A stretch of 60,395 nucleotides of DNA, taken from an uncultured bacterium. Its GTDB lineage: Bacteria > Bacillota > Clostridia > Lachnospirales > Lachnospiraceae. Under the pieces are notes generated by a model that had not been told where the DNA came from, did no database searches, and saw nothing but the letters and a program-made list of their open reading frames with translations. Position numbers and translations under genes: made by a program. This document shows positions 1-9,545 of the stretch, piece after piece (position 1 is the stretch's first letter; each line of letters begins with the position of its first letter). The stretch is from the NCBI GenBank assembly GCA_947073545.1, contig CAMTMP010000027.1:1-60395 (forward strand), read 5' to 3'.

Positions 1-249
1 AAATCGAGCGTCGGCACGCTCGATTCAGAGAATGCTTCGCATTCTCCTTGAATGTTTTACACTATCGCAATTTCCTATTATATAAAAAATCGTCGCCAGA
101 CAGCGAACATTAAAAGTATGCCTGCGGCAAACTCTGAGAATGCTTCACATTCTCCTTGCATGATTTGCACTGTCGCAATTTCCTATGGGATAAAGAAAAA
201 AGGACACAGCCGCAGCCACGCCCTCTCTTCCATTATTCTTTCGCCTCGG
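1..249. repeat. Intergenic repeat block with three hairpins
   Basis: No gene is seen here. Positions 2-25 form a perfect 9-bp hairpin (AATCGAGCG with loop TCGGCA). Two further copies of a roughly 58-base unit lie at about 28-85 and 136-193. Each starts with a hairpin of the form GAGAATGC-TTC-(G/A)CATTCTC and ends in TCGCAATTTCCTA (65-77 and 173-185), followed by an A-rich stretch. The reverse complement of that end, TAGGAAATTGCGA, recurs in variant form at 5967 and 10705, so this is probably part of a dispersed intergenic repeat family. The block lies downstream of the arabinofuranosidase and may also help terminate its transcript. Confidence 0.6.
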
Positions 250-1761
250 TCAGTGGATGCGGAAACTGATTACACTGCCCGCAGGCGCGGTGAAGCTTAT
301 CTTCCCGTCCTTCACCTCATAGGCATCAAACGCTTCCTTCTTCACCTTCTCCGGCTCATCAAAGGTGTTGTGGGCATGCATCTCTCCTCTCAGAATGGCT
401 GCCGTAATCTCCTTCGGCGCAAGTTCCATAAAGGACATTTCCACAGGCGCGTCCTCATCCACGGAGAGATTGGCCAGCGTCACATTCACGCAGCCTTCCT
501 TGTCCACGGAGACGGACTCGCCGAGAAGCGGCACCTGACATGCCTCGTCCACACCGATCATCTTATTGCCCTCGATACAGCTCTCCACAAGCGCCGCGTC
601 CTGATGATGCTTATACATGTGGAAAATGTGGTAGGTGGGCGTGAGAATCATCTTCGGCCCCTCCGTCAGTATCACAGATTGTAATACATTGACCATCTGC
701 GCGATGCAGGCCATCTTCACCCTGTCACAGTGCTTGTTGAAAATGTTCATGGTCACGGCCGCCACCAGCGCGTCGCGCATGGTATTCTGCTGATAGAGGA
801 ATCCCGGGTTCGTGCCCGGCTCCACATCAAACCAGCAGCCCCACTCGTCCACAATCATACCGATCTTCTTCTCGGGATCATACTGATCCATGATGGCGCC
901 GTGCCGCTCTATCAGTTCTTCCATGTAAAGCGCTTTCGCCATCGTCGTGTACCACACCGCATCGTCGAACTCTGTGGCGCTGCCCTTGTTCTCCCATCCG
1001 CCCGGATGCACATAATAATGGAGCGACAGGCCGTCCATGTAGCCGTTTGGAATGTTGTTGGGCTGAGGCGGTGCAAAACATGTCTTAAGCACCCCCTCCG
1101 TCCAGAAATAATCCGCCACGTTAGGGCCGCCGCAGATCTTCTTGATGGGCGCCGCATTGTCGTAGTGGCGCACATAAGTCTGGTATCTTCTGTACAGGTT
1201 CGCGTAGTACTCCGGGGTCATGCTTCCGCCACAGCCCCAGTTCTCATTGCCCACGCCGAAATAGTCAATTTTCCACGGCTTCTCGCGCCCGTTTTCCTTG
1301 CGCAGATCCGCCATCGGGGAGACCCCGTCAAAGGTAATGTACTCCACCCACTCGCTCATCTCCTGCACCGTGCCGCTGCCCACGTTTCCATTCACATAGG
1401 TCTTACAGCCAAGCTGGTCGCAGAGTTCAAAAAATTCGTGGGTGCCGAAGCTGTTGTCCTCCACCACGCCGCCCCAGTGAGTGTTGATCATCTTCTTTCG
1501 GTTCTCCTTCGGGCCGATGCCGTCCTTCCAGTGGTACTCGTCCGCAAAGCATCCCCCAGGCCAGCGCAGTACCGGAATCTGCATCTCTTTCAGGGCGTCC
1601 ACCACATCCTTGCGCATACCGTTCACATTCGGGATGTCGGAATCCTCACCCACATATAACCCCTCATAGATGCATCTGCCCAGATGCTCCGCAAAATGAC
1701 CGTAGATCTCCGGATTGATGTGTCCCTTTTTGTTCTTCTCATTGATGAACAATTTCGCCAT
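250..1761 (-). CDS. abfA: GH51 alpha-L-arabinofuranosidase
   Basis: This 503-residue protein removes terminal alpha-L-arabinofuranosyl groups from arabinan or arabinoxylan oligosaccharides. It has no signal peptide, so it should act in the cytoplasm on imported oligomers. The retaining GH51 catalytic pair is visible: the acid/base Glu173 in GVGNENWG and the nucleophile Glu306 in [20 protein letters not shown] near residue 66 is another family hallmark. Length is normal for the family. The ATG is preceded by TTAGGAGGG about ten bases upstream. It lies 89 bp downstream of a GH43 gene on the same strand, so the two probably form an arabinan-use operon. Confidence 0.95.
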   Translation of the reverse strand: MAKLFINEKNKKGHINPEIYGHFAEHLGRCIYEGLYVGEDSDIPNVNGMRKDVVDALKEMQIPVLRWPGGCFADEYHWKDGIGPKENRKKMINTHWGGVVEDNSFGTHEFFELCDQLGCKTYVNGNVGSGTVQEMSEWVEYITFDGVSPMADLRKENGREKPWKIDYFGVGNENWGCGGSMTPEYYANLYRRYQTYVRHYDNAAPIKKICGGPNVADYFWTEGVLKTCFAPPQPNNIPNGYMDGLSLHYYVHPGGWENKGSATEFDDAVWYTTMAKALYMEELIERHGAIMDQYDPEKKIGMIVDEWGCWFDVEPGTNPGFLYQQNTMRDALVAAVTMNIFNKHCDRVKMACIAQMVNVLQSVILTEGPKMILTPTYHIFHMYKHHQDAALVESCIEGNKMIGVDEACQVPLLGESVSVDKEGCVNVTLANLSVDEDAPVEMSFMELAPKEITAAILRGEMHAHNTFDEPEKVKKEAFDAYEVKDGKISFTAPAGSVISFRIH

Positions 1762-1850
1762 TCTCTGTTTTCCCTCCTAAAATCCGTATGATTTTTTCAG
1801 CAACCCCGTCTTATGGATATTAATTTATACAATTCATCCTTTTTTATTTT

Positions 1851-2795
1851 TTATCGATACTTAAATACCGGCCTGCCGTTTTTCCATCCAAACTTCATCA
1901 GCATCGCATGGCGGTTCGGATTGTAGAGGGGATCTCCCACGATCTCCGTCTCCGTCCGGGCATGGTACACCATAATGTCATTGCCCTCCTCGTCCACGGT
2001 AAAGCTGTTGTGTCCCGGTCCGTAAACACCCAGTGCCTCGTCGGACTGTAACACCGGGTATCGCTCCTTTTTCCATGACAGCGGGTCGAGAAGTTCCGCA
2101 TTCTCATCCGCCGTCAGCATACCTATGCAGTAAGCAACGCCTGTCTCCGAGGCGGAGTAAGTCATAAATATCTTACCGTCTCGTTTCAGGATGGCCGGAC
2201 CTTCGTTCACCCAGAAGCCCACCCGCTCCCAGTCATAGTCGGGCGTGGTTAAAAGCACCTGCACGGTCTTTAACTTGTAAGGCGTATCCAACTCGCCTAT
2301 GTAAAGGTTGGAAATCTGTTTTCCGACACCCACCTTTTCTGCCCAGATATAATACCATTTGCCCTGATTCTCAAACACGGTGCCGTCAAGAGAAAACGCC
2401 TCGAAGGAAAATTCGTCGTCGTCGGCCCTTCCCATTTTTCCCTTTTCCGTCCATGTGCCGGTTATGGGATCTTCGTCCTTACACTCCAGCACATAGGGTC
2501 TGATCTGCCAGACATCGTCCTTATCGCCGCCCGCATAGTAAATGTACCATGCGCCGTCGATATAATGAAGCTCCGGCGCCCAGATATGGCAGCTCATAAT
2601 GCCCGTCTCATGCTTGTGCCAGATTTCCGTCTCAGGCGCGTCCGCAAGTCCCGCAAGCGTATCGGCCCTGCGCAGCACGATCCCATCATATGCCGGCACA
2701 GAGGCCGTAAAGTAATAACTGCCGTCCGTGTGCCTGTACACATATGGGTCTGCCCGCTGCAATATCCACGGTTTGTTATACAATAGTTCGCTCAT
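1851..2795 (-). CDS. GH43 family glycoside hydrolase (arabinosidase/xylosidase type)
   Basis: A five-bladed propeller hydrolase of family GH43, about 314 residues from the chosen ATG (MSELLYNK); a second in-frame ATG lies four codons upstream at 2807. The start is chosen because GGGGGAT sits just before it. Catalytic residues, numbered from the upstream ATG, appear as the base Asp20 in RADPYV, the pKa-tuning Asp141 in SLDGTVF and the acid Glu202 in VNEGPAI. There is no signal peptide. It is the first gene of the pair with the GH51 enzyme, consistent with intracellular breakdown of arabinose-containing oligosaccharides. Exact substrate cannot be read from sequence. Confidence 0.88.
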   Translation of the reverse strand: MSELLYNKPWILQRADPYVYRHTDGSYYFTASVPAYDGIVLRRADTLAGLADAPETEIWHKHETGIMSCHIWAPELHYIDGAWYIYYAGGDKDDVWQIRPYVLECKDEDPITGTWTEKGKMGRADDDEFSFEAFSLDGTVFENQGKWYYIWAEKVGVGKQISNLYIGELDTPYKLKTVQVLLTTPDYDWERVGFWVNEGPAILKRDGKIFMTYSASETGVAYCIGMLTADENAELLDPLSWKKERYPVLQSDEALGVYGPGHNSFTVDEEGNDIMVYHARTETEIVGDPLYNPNRHAMLMKFGWKNGRPVFKYR

Positions 2796-3036
2796 CCTAT
2801 CCCCCATTTCCGACTTCTCCCCAAAGCCATTTTCTGTTAATATAAATTATTTTAATTGTATCTAAAATTATATAAGATGTTTGTAGAGAAAGCAACCATT
2901 ATTTTCGCGGGAGCAAGGGCAAAACTGCGGCGCGGCAAAAGGCTTTCCAGTTTCCTGTCCGGACAGGTATGTGCCGGACACCACGGCCGCGCATCTGCAT
3001 AAAATAAAGTAACTCTCCCGAAGGAAGGAAGCCGCC

Positions 3037-3669
3037 ATGGATTCCACCGTACTGATCGCCGGCCGCCCCGGGGACACCAAAAACTATGAAAACACGATAA
3101 AAAGGCTGGGCGTTTCCTGCGTCGTCAGTCTGAATCCCGATCAAACTGACGGCGCTACCCACCTGCTTCTCCCCGGCGGCGGCGACATAACCCCCGCCTT
3201 TTTCGGTCAGACCGACCGCGGCTCTCTCCATGTTGATACAGAGCTAGACATCCTCCAGCTTGAAATACTCTCCCGTTTCACCGCACAAAAAAAGCCCGTG
3301 CTCGGTATCTGCAAAGGGCTGCAGCTCATAAACGTCCACTTCGGCGGCAGCGTTACACAGCATATCGACACCGCCGAAACCCACAAATGGGTCGGACGCG
3401 ACCAGTTTCACTATGTTTTTCACTGTGATCTCGGCCGCCGCGATTACTTTTACCAGCTCTACGGGAGCAGCGTCAAGGTAAATTCCGCCCACCATCAGGC
3501 CGTTGACCGCATGGGCAGAGGTCTTGTCCCTGTCTGCCGCGCCGGAGACAACGTGGTCGAGGGCATTGTCCACAGTTCCCTCCCCATTCTGGCCGTGCAG
3601 TGGCACCCGGAACGTCTCCCCGACGAGGCGGGCGACTCGCTGTTCTCCCATTTTTTCTCGCTCCGCTAA
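3037..3669 (+). CDS. Class I glutamine amidotransferase, peptidase C26 (PuuD-like)
   Basis: A 210-residue gamma-glutamyl hydrolase of the PuuD/gamma-glutamyl-GABA hydrolase type. The nucleophile elbow is GICKGLQLINV with Cys92, and the other triad members are His190 and Glu192 in QWHPER. The LLPGGGDITP loop is typical. It is somewhat shorter than the usual 235-255 residues, with a compressed segment between strand 1 and the GGGD loop. GGAAGGAAG lies seven bases before the ATG. It stands alone on the plus strand and its stop overlaps the end of the convergent lipase gene by four bases. Confidence 0.85.
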   Translation: MDSTVLIAGRPGDTKNYENTIKRLGVSCVVSLNPDQTDGATHLLLPGGGDITPAFFGQTDRGSLHVDTELDILQLEILSRFTAQKKPVLGICKGLQLINVHFGGSVTQHIDTAETHKWVGRDQFHYVFHCDLGRRDYFYQLYGSSVKVNSAHHQAVDRMGRGLVPVCRAGDNVVEGIVHSSLPILAVQWHPERLPDEAGDSLFSHFFSLR

Positions 3670-4871
3670 CGCCTCAGACGGCTTTCCAACTGCGCCATGC
3701 CCTCCTCGAACTTCTCCCGCTGCATCTCCCACTTACTTTTTCGGCTGGGACGTTTACGCCGTCTGCTTCCACGCCTGCTCCGGGCCTGCTGCCTTGCATG
3801 AAGCGAAACCATGTCAAACAGGGCGCGCATAATCTGCATCACCACTTTCGCCGTCTCCTCGTCCACCCCGCCTATGGCCCTGCCGATCTTATGCAGACTC
3901 TGAAACCAGTGTGCCGTAAAATCAATCAGGTTGTCCGTCTCTGACGCCTGCACCACCCCGTAGAGCGTATCCACGAAAATGCGCATCTGCTCCTGATCCA
4001 GTGAGAGAATCCATTCGTTGAGCGTCTGATCCATAAACTTGCGCCCCGGACGTATCTCATCCACCACCCGGAAATCACCGTCCTTCACAAGCCATGTGTA
4101 CGGATTGTGCTGGGCAAGCCCAAGGGTTTTGCTCTCCACCACCCGGTAGCTGCCCTCAGTGTAAAGCAGCATCCCCACAAGCGAAGAGCGCGGCACCGTC
4201 TTGTGAATCCGGCCTTCGACCTCCTGCCACGCGCTGCGCTCCCTGACCTCCGGCCGGAAACCGGGTCCGTCGTGGTCGTAAATTCTTTCTATCCGCTCCC
4301 GCACCGCCACGTCACAGTGCATAGCCGCATAGACTGCCAAATTCCCGCCCTTGGAGTGACCGCCCACAAAAAAGCGGCCGTCAATTGTCTCCGCCGCCTG
4401 CTCCAGATAGGGAACGCTGTAAAGCTGTCCGGGCACCGGCTCCGAAAAGGCCAGATTTAAGTCCTCCTTCCAGCCCACGATATTCTCGTCCGTCCCCCGA
4501 AATACCACATAGGAAATTCCGCCGGATAAACCGCACACCACCGCGGAAAACTGGCTCTCCTTTTCCGGCTCAATTAAGTTTACATAATTCCACATCCGCA
4601 TATCCCCGAAACGCTTACTGTTTAAAATCCCCGTAAACAGAGCCGTATTGTCCTTGCGGTAACGTTCATCCCCATAGAGACGGTCATAATCAGAATGCGC
4701 TGCGATCTGGGCAAGACTCACCGAACCGCACGTTTCCTCCGGCCCCGGCACGATACCGTCAAATTTCAGGTAGGAAAGCTGGCTGATCACCAGACTGTCC
4801 ACGTCGTCAAAGGGTTTCTCCTCCAGACTGTAATCCCCGTATTCTCTCAGATAATCCAAAATGGTTCCCAT
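3666..4871 (-). CDS. Mbeg1-like alpha/beta hydrolase (DUF2974)
   Basis: A 401-residue lipase-like protein of the Mbeg1/DUF2974 family common in Firmicutes. The N-terminus has the family signature around FDDVDSLVISQLSYLKFDG. The lipase core contains VVFRGTDENIVGWKEDL and the nucleophile elbow GGHSKGGNLAV with Ser173. The C-terminal 40 residues are very basic (RSRRGSRRRKRPSRKSK), which may bind nucleic acid or membrane. No signal peptide is present. GGAG lies eight bases before the ATG. The physiological substrate is not known for the family. Confidence 0.85.
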   Translation of the reverse strand: MGTILDYLREYGDYSLEEKPFDDVDSLVISQLSYLKFDGIVPGPEETCGSVSLAQIAAHSDYDRLYGDERYRKDNTALFTGILNSKRFGDMRMWNYVNLIEPEKESQFSAVVCGLSGGISYVVFRGTDENIVGWKEDLNLAFSEPVPGQLYSVPYLEQAAETIDGRFFVGGHSKGGNLAVYAAMHCDVAVRERIERIYDHDGPGFRPEVRERSAWQEVEGRIHKTVPRSSLVGMLLYTEGSYRVVESKTLGLAQHNPYTWLVKDGDFRVVDEIRPGRKFMDQTLNEWILSLDQEQMRIFVDTLYGVVQASETDNLIDFTAHWFQSLHKIGRAIGGVDEETAKVVMQIMRALFDMVSLHARQQARSRRGSRRRKRPSRKSKWEMQREKFEEGMAQLESRLRR

Positions 4872-4912
4872 TGTTTATACTCCGAAAACGCCCCGTCTGC
4901 GTTAACCCCAAT

Positions 4913-5938
4913 CTATATTTTGGCTTCCAAATGCTCGATGTTTTTGATCAGCACACTCACCGTCCCGTCCGGATTCGTAATAAACTCCACGCATTTGGGA
5001 TTCTTGTACTGCTCCATGGGTATTTTGATCTCAATGCCCGTGTCCGTAAAAAGATGCTGGCTCTGAAACTTCCGCGTCGTGTTCTCGCTCTTAGGCTCTA
5101 TCGTCTCCCTCACCATGTTGTACTTTTCCATTTTATCCTGAAAAGCCGTTCTTAATTCCGGCTCACCCTCGAAGATCTTCTCCGCGATCTCCTCCACCAC
5201 GAAGCCGCCCTTCTCCTCCATCTCCTCCTGTATGATGCTCTTGGCGCGCATCTGCTTCTCAAAGCGTTCGCTTTCCGCAAAGCCCTCCTTCTGCACGCTC
5301 TCCACGGCGCGTCCCACAAGGGACAGCTTGGACTTATGGGAGAGATGGGAGCTGCACTTTAAAAAAAGGAAAGAAAAATAGTCCGTCTTCTCCCCGTTCA
5401 CCTCGTACTTCTTCTCCACCACCTGCACAGAGAGATCCGAGAGCCTGATAACCGCCGCCTCCGTCAGCCGCTGGGTCTGGGGAGGCAGAATGGATTTGTG
5501 CCTGATCAGCTCATTGCTGTTCCCCTCCCCCTCCGAAAGGGGCATGGTCCTGTGCGTATAAAGGGTCTTATAATTCATCTTAAGGAGAGCCAGATACTCC
5601 TCCTCCCCCTCCCGAAACCGCGCCACCATCAGGTCCGCCGGGGGAATGTCGATGTTGCCGCTCATAATCTCAAATAAAAGTCCCGCAATCTCCTGGCTGG
5701 TCCCGACAAAATTCTCATCCTCATATCCGGTCAGCAGCTTGCACACCTCCGACTCCCGCTCGTAAAAACGGCATTCCTTCGCGTCGTCCCCGGCACAGAT
5801 TTTCCCGATGTGCTCCCGCACGAACTCCGCCACCTCCGATCCGAACTCCAGCTCCGTGTCGGAGAGCACCGGCATCCCGATGGTGGGATCCAAAATATGT
5901 ACGATGACGTGCTTTATTCTGATATCTTCTTTGTTCAT
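4913..5938 (-). CDS. Nucleoid-associated protein (NdpA / 37-kDa family)
   Basis: A 341-residue member of the 37-kDa nucleoid-associated protein family (NdpA, YejK in Enterobacteria). The N-terminus IRIKHVIVHILDPTIGMP and the central LPPQTQRLTEAAVIRL-type segment are typical. It is expected to bind the nucleoid; in Clostridia the role is not defined. GAGGAG lies just before the start. It is 41 bp upstream of the Mbeg1-like gene on the same strand and may be cotranscribed with it. Confidence 0.8.
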   Translation of the reverse strand: MNKEDIRIKHVIVHILDPTIGMPVLSDTELEFGSEVAEFVREHIGKICAGDDAKECRFYERESEVCKLLTGYEDENFVGTSQEIAGLLFEIMSGNIDIPPADLMVARFREGEEEYLALLKMNYKTLYTHRTMPLSEGEGNSNELIRHKSILPPQTQRLTEAAVIRLSDLSVQVVEKKYEVNGEKTDYFSFLFLKCSSHLSHKSKLSLVGRAVESVQKEGFAESERFEKQMRAKSIIQEEMEEKGGFVVEEIAEKIFEGEPELRTAFQDKMEKYNMVRETIEPKSENTTRKFQSQHLFTDTGIEIKIPMEQYKNPKCVEFITNPDGTVSVLIKNIEHLEAKI

Positions 5939-5939
5939 T

Positions 5940-6095
5940 CTTTCTCCTCTGTCTCAATCACTATATTAGGCAATTGCGAAGCTCTTCAAATCGCAGCTTT
6001 CATTGCGCAAATAGCATAATGATAAGCAGACCCTTGGAAGTGACTGCCTGAAAACCATATGGTAACCGCAAAACGCCTGGCTGCGATGCCCTTTC
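5940..6095. repeat. Intergenic repeat, TAGGCAATTGCGA family
   Basis: This gap carries TAGGCAATTGCGA at 5967-5979, a variant of the motif seen at the left edge and at 10705. It is followed by an imperfect dyad involving GCAATTGCGAAGCT and AGCTTTCATTGCGC up to about 6012. It lies immediately upstream of the NdpA-like gene and downstream of the small gene that follows to the right. No coding potential was recognised. Confidence 0.4.
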
Positions 6096-6482
6096 CTAAC
6101 TGTACTTTCCGACATAGTCCGTCCCGGTCTCGGTCTGTATAAGGTTTACATAATACTCAGGATTTCGCTCCATCAGAAGCATCGTATGAAAAGCCTCTAG
6201 AAGCATCTTATCCCCGTTGCTCTTCATGCTCTCTCTGTCCCTGTCAAGCTGTGCCTTGAAGTGATCCATCTGCCACACCATAATGTCAATCAGGCTGTAG
6301 CCCGCCACCTGATACTTGCAGAGAAAATTCTGATGCTCCAGATAATACAGAAATTCCTGCGCCACGCCCTCCGATGCCGTCAGCATCTCAAAAAACCGTT
6401 CCAGAAACGCCTCGTCCTCCCCGGCATAATGGCACAGCGCCCGCGCCCATGCATAAGCTCTCGTTTTCTCCTCCCCGGTCAT
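6096..6482 (-). CDS. Hypothetical alpha-helical protein
   Basis: A probable 128-residue soluble protein of unknown function, rich in Met, Tyr and acidic residues (for example FFEMLTASEGVAQEFLYYLE and YSLIDIMVWQMDHF). An open frame extends 80 codons further upstream to 6722, but that part is low-complexity Lys/Arg/Glu/Gly sequence. GGGGAG lies about seven bases before the internal ATG at 6482 (MTGEEKTRAY), so the internal start is preferred. It resembles uncharacterised Lachnospiraceae proteins; no function can be assigned. Confidence 0.6.
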   Translation of the reverse strand: MTGEEKTRAYAWARALCHYAGEDEAFLERFFEMLTASEGVAQEFLYYLEHQNFLCKYQVAGYSLIDIMVWQMDHFKAQLDRDRESMKSNGDKMLLEAFHTMLLMERNPEYYVNLIQTETGTDYVGKYS

Positions 6483-6722
6483 CTGCTTCTCCCCCTGCCT
6501 TTCTTCCATTTTTCGTCTGTTTCCGCTTCCTGTCTTCTCCGCTTTCGGCCTGTTCCCCGGTGCCTTCTGCTTTCCCTCTGTTTCCGCTTCCTGTCTGTTC
6601 CCATTCCCCTTCGTCCTCTGCTTCCCGCCTGTTTCCGTTCCCTGTCTCTTTCTGCCTGCTTCCGTTTCCCGGCGCCTTCCTGCTCTCCCATCGGCTTCGC
6701 ACCTCTTTCCGATCCGCCGCAT
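6483..6722 (-). repeat. Purine-rich degenerate repeat leader
   Basis: On the minus strand this 240-base stretch is almost entirely purine, built from degenerate units resembling ACAGGAAGCGGAAACAGA. It is open in several frames at once, which is a consequence of composition rather than coding. It precedes the preferred start of the hypothetical protein and may form its leader. Confidence 0.5.
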
Positions 6723-6783
6723 CGGTTCTTTTTCTCCGGCTTTTCACATAAAATATGCTAAACAACGCTAGGACGTGTTTTCT

Positions 6784-8115
6784 ATGGCTCTCTTAGAACA
6801 GATCAACAACCTTTTGTGGGGGCTCCCCCTGATTATCCTGCTTATGGGCACGCATATTTATTTCACCTTCAGACTGCGCTTTCCCCAGAGAAATCTTTTC
6901 CGGGCTATCCGTCTCTCCCTGTTCTCCGCCGAGGGAACGGCCCCTGCCGGAAATGGAGCAGCTTCGTCTGAGACTACCCGAAATCTCTCTCCCTTCTCGG
7001 CGCTCGCCACCACGCTTGCTGCCACCCTCGGCACGGGAAATATCATCGGCGTCTCCACCGCGGTCGCTCTCGGCGGGCCCGGCGCCATCTTCTGGTGCTG
7101 GATCACGGGGATTCTGGGAATGGCCACCACTTACGGCGAATGTTATCTGAGCATCCTTCACCGCCAGCGCAGCAAGGACGGGCTCTACGTCGGCGGCCCT
7201 ATGTATGTACTAAAAAATGGTTTACATAGCAAAAAACTGGGTGGGATATACGCGCTTTGCACACTGGCCGCCGCTTTCGGTGTAGGCTGCACGACCCAAG
7301 CCAACTCCGTCACGAGAGCTGCTGCTTTAAGTTTTGGAATTTCACCCCACCCGGTCGGCATTGTCCTCGCCGTGATCACAGCCGCAGTGATCCTCGGCGG
7401 CATCCGCAGTATCGGTAGTCTCTGCGAACGCACCATACCGGCCATCACCTTTCTGTACCTGTTGGGCTGCGTGCTTCTCTTGTGCCTCTACCGCCACCAG
7501 CTTATCACAGCCGTTATCTGGATCATAAAGGACGCTTTCTCCTTTGCAAGTCTGGCCGGGGGCGCTGCGGGAGCCGGTTTACAGCATGCCATGCGCTACG
7601 GCATCGCCAGAGGGCTGTTCACCAACGAAGCCGGTATCGGCACTTCCGCCATCGCCGCTGCCGCCTCCCACACTGAAGATCCCAAAATACAGGCGTATGT
7701 ATCCATGACCGCCGTTTTCTGGGACACGGTAGTGATGTGCCTGCTGACAGGGCTGGTTGTGGTCTGCAACATGCTCTATGATCCGGCCTCCATAGAAGGA
7801 GCGGCCGAAACGGATTTGACCGCCGCCGCCTTCTCCCATCTGCCCTTGGTGGGGGATACGTTTCTCACGATCTCCCTGTGTGCTTTCGCCGTGACCACCC
7901 TGATCGGCTGGTCCTACTTCGGGGAAAAAGCGGCGGAGTATCTGGGCGGAAAGCGCAGTGTGCCGCTCTACAAACTCTGCTATATCGTGATGATCTATCT
8001 GGGCGCTGTCATTCCTATGCACCTCGTGTGGGAGTGCACCGACCTGATCAACGCTGTCATGGCGCTCCCAAACCTGCTGGCCCTGTGGGCGCTGAGAAAA
8101 GACATCCGTTCATAA
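6784..8115 (+). CDS. Sodium:alanine (glycine) symporter family protein
   Basis: A membrane transporter of about 443 residues in the AGCS family, which imports alanine or glycine with Na+. The hallmark ATLGTGNIIGVSTAVALGG region is near residue 80, followed by GPGAIFWCWITGILGM, and GIARGLFTNEAGIGTS occurs in the centre. Around ten hydrophobic segments are visible. A GTG three codons upstream at 6775 is possible, but AGGA is positioned better for the ATG at 6784. It is a single plus-strand gene facing the convergent MATE gene. Confidence 0.92.
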   Translation: MALLEQINNLLWGLPLIILLMGTHIYFTFRLRFPQRNLFRAIRLSLFSAEGTAPAGNGAASSETTRNLSPFSALATTLAATLGTGNIIGVSTAVALGGPGAIFWCWITGILGMATTYGECYLSILHRQRSKDGLYVGGPMYVLKNGLHSKKLGGIYALCTLAAAFGVGCTTQANSVTRAAALSFGISPHPVGIVLAVITAAVILGGIRSIGSLCERTIPAITFLYLLGCVLLLCLYRHQLITAVIWIIKDAFSFASLAGGAAGAGLQHAMRYGIARGLFTNEAGIGTSAIAAAASHTEDPKIQAYVSMTAVFWDTVVMCLLTGLVVVCNMLYDPASIEGAAETDLTAAAFSHLPLVGDTFLTISLCAFAVTTLIGWSYFGEKAAEYLGGKRSVPLYKLCYIVMIYLGAVIPMHLVWECTDLINAVMALPNLLALWALRKDIRS

Positions 8116-8139
8116 CGGACCGTGTGCGGCATCCGTTTT
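8114..8139 (+). terminator. Weak stem-loop after symporter gene
   Basis: AACGGA at 8114-8119 pairs with TCCGTT at 8132-8137, followed by a short TTTT. It starts within the symporter stop codon and lies in the convergent gap. The U-tract is short, so this is only a possible terminator. Confidence 0.3.
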
Positions 8140-8188
8140 CACTCTGTAGACGCTGCGCCGGGAAGCGGAAATTTCACCGGCGATAAAA

Positions 8189-9535
8189 TCATAACGTTTC
8201 ATTCCGGAAATGCCCGCGCCCCAAATACAGGTAAAAGCCCACACAGATAAACGCTGAAAGCAGGGAACCGAGCGGCGCGGCCCACCCCATGGGATAAAGG
8301 CTGTCCGGAAAATACACACCCGCCAGATAGGCACCCGGTATACGGATCAGCACAATAGCGACAATATTATGTATAAAAGAGATCCCTGCTTTCTGATCTC
8401 CACAGAAGTACCCGCTGAAGCAAAAGTGTACCGCCGCAAAGAGCGTATCGAAAGCGTAGGAGCGCAGATAGGCACAGCCTGCCGCCAGCACCGCCGCATC
8501 TCTGGTAAACAGCCCCACCAACGTCTGCGGTAAAAACTGGCTGTAGAGCGCACAGACAGCCCCCCAGCTCATGGTGATAAGCAGACCATAGCCAAGCGAT
8601 GCTCTGGCCCGCTCCGGCTTGTCCGCTCCCATATTCTGAGCCGTGATCGCGGAAATCGCGGAGAGAAAAGCCGACGGCACCAGAAACAGGAACCCGATCA
8701 GCTTCTCCACGATCCCCACAGCCGCAGAGATCACCAGCCCCCTACTGTTGGCAATCACCGTAATCACAATAAAAGCCACCTGAATCAGCCCGTCCTGGCA
8801 GGCAATGGGCGCGCCAACCTTGAGAATCTGCGAAACGCTCTCCCTGTCCGCCCGTATATCCTGCCGCGTCACACGAAATCCGAGATCCCGCCTTTTTAAC
8901 ATGGCGAAAGCAAAGGCCACACTCACCGCCTGTCCCAGAACGGTTCCCAAAGCCGCTCCCGCCGCGCCTAGTCCCATACCGCCAATCAGCACAAAATCCA
9001 GTACGATATTCACCCCACAGGCCACCGCCACAAAGTACATCGGTCTCTTGGAGTCTCCCACCCCGCGGAAAATACTGCTGATTACATTGTAGGCAGTGAT
9101 AAAGGGCACACCGGCAAAGCAGATGCCCAGATACCGCCTTGTCTCCGCCACCGCCTCCACAGGCGTCAGAATAACGTTGGTTATTAAATTGACAGATAGC
9201 AGAAGCGCCACTGTAAGCGCCGCCGCAAACACCGTAAAAAGAGCCACTGACACGCCGACTGTCTTTGCCGCCGCACGCTCGTCTCCCGCTCCCACATTTC
9301 TGCCGATCCGCACGGTAGCGCCCATGGCAAGACCCACAATAATCACTGTGAGCATATGCATGACCTGACTGCCGACCGCCACCGCCGTTGTGGTCTGGGA
9401 GCCGTTATAAAGCCCCACCACAAACAGATCTGCCATACCGTAAAAGGTCTGCATAAAGCAGGCCAAAAGATACGGGAGCGCAAACCATAGCAGATTTTTC
9501 CACACGCTCCCCTCCGTCAGATTATTCCCTCTCAT
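8189..9535 (-). CDS. MATE family efflux transporter
   Basis: A 12-helix multidrug and toxin extrusion protein of about 448 residues from the ATG at 9535 (MRGNNLTEGSVWKNL). The opening LTEGSVWKNLLWFALP and the internal repeat of two six-helix halves are typical. TAAGG lies eight bases before the start. It follows the Fe-S aldo/keto reductase gene by ten bases on the same strand, so the two are probably cotranscribed. Substrate cannot be predicted. Confidence 0.92.
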   Translation of the reverse strand: MRGNNLTEGSVWKNLLWFALPYLLACFMQTFYGMADLFVVGLYNGSQTTTAVAVGSQVMHMLTVIIVGLAMGATVRIGRNVGAGDERAAAKTVGVSVALFTVFAAALTVALLLSVNLITNVILTPVEAVAETRRYLGICFAGVPFITAYNVISSIFRGVGDSKRPMYFVAVACGVNIVLDFVLIGGMGLGAAGAALGTVLGQAVSVAFAFAMLKRRDLGFRVTRQDIRADRESVSQILKVGAPIACQDGLIQVAFIVITVIANSRGLVISAAVGIVEKLIGFLFLVPSAFLSAISAITAQNMGADKPERARASLGYGLLITMSWGAVCALYSQFLPQTLVGLFTRDAAVLAAGCAYLRSYAFDTLFAAVHFCFSGYFCGDQKAGISFIHNIVAIVLIRIPGAYLAGVYFPDSLYPMGWAAPLGSLLSAFICVGFYLYLGRGHFRNETL

Positions 9536-9545
9536 CCTTCGTACC

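Noticed and set aside
28..193. Two spaced hairpin repeats resembling a CRISPR remnant
   Set aside because: Only two units that also match in the part that would be spacer, and no cas gene nearby. A dispersed intergenic repeat fits better.
730..1659. Long plus-strand open frame opposite the GH51 gene
   Set aside because: It is the mirror of a GC-rich coding region. Its product shows no known motif, while the minus strand encodes a complete enzyme with both catalytic residues.
2808..3036. Possible operator shared by the GH43 and GH51 upstream regions
   Set aside because: Both are AT-rich with TTGTAT/ATACAA-like words, but no common palindrome long enough to support a site was found.
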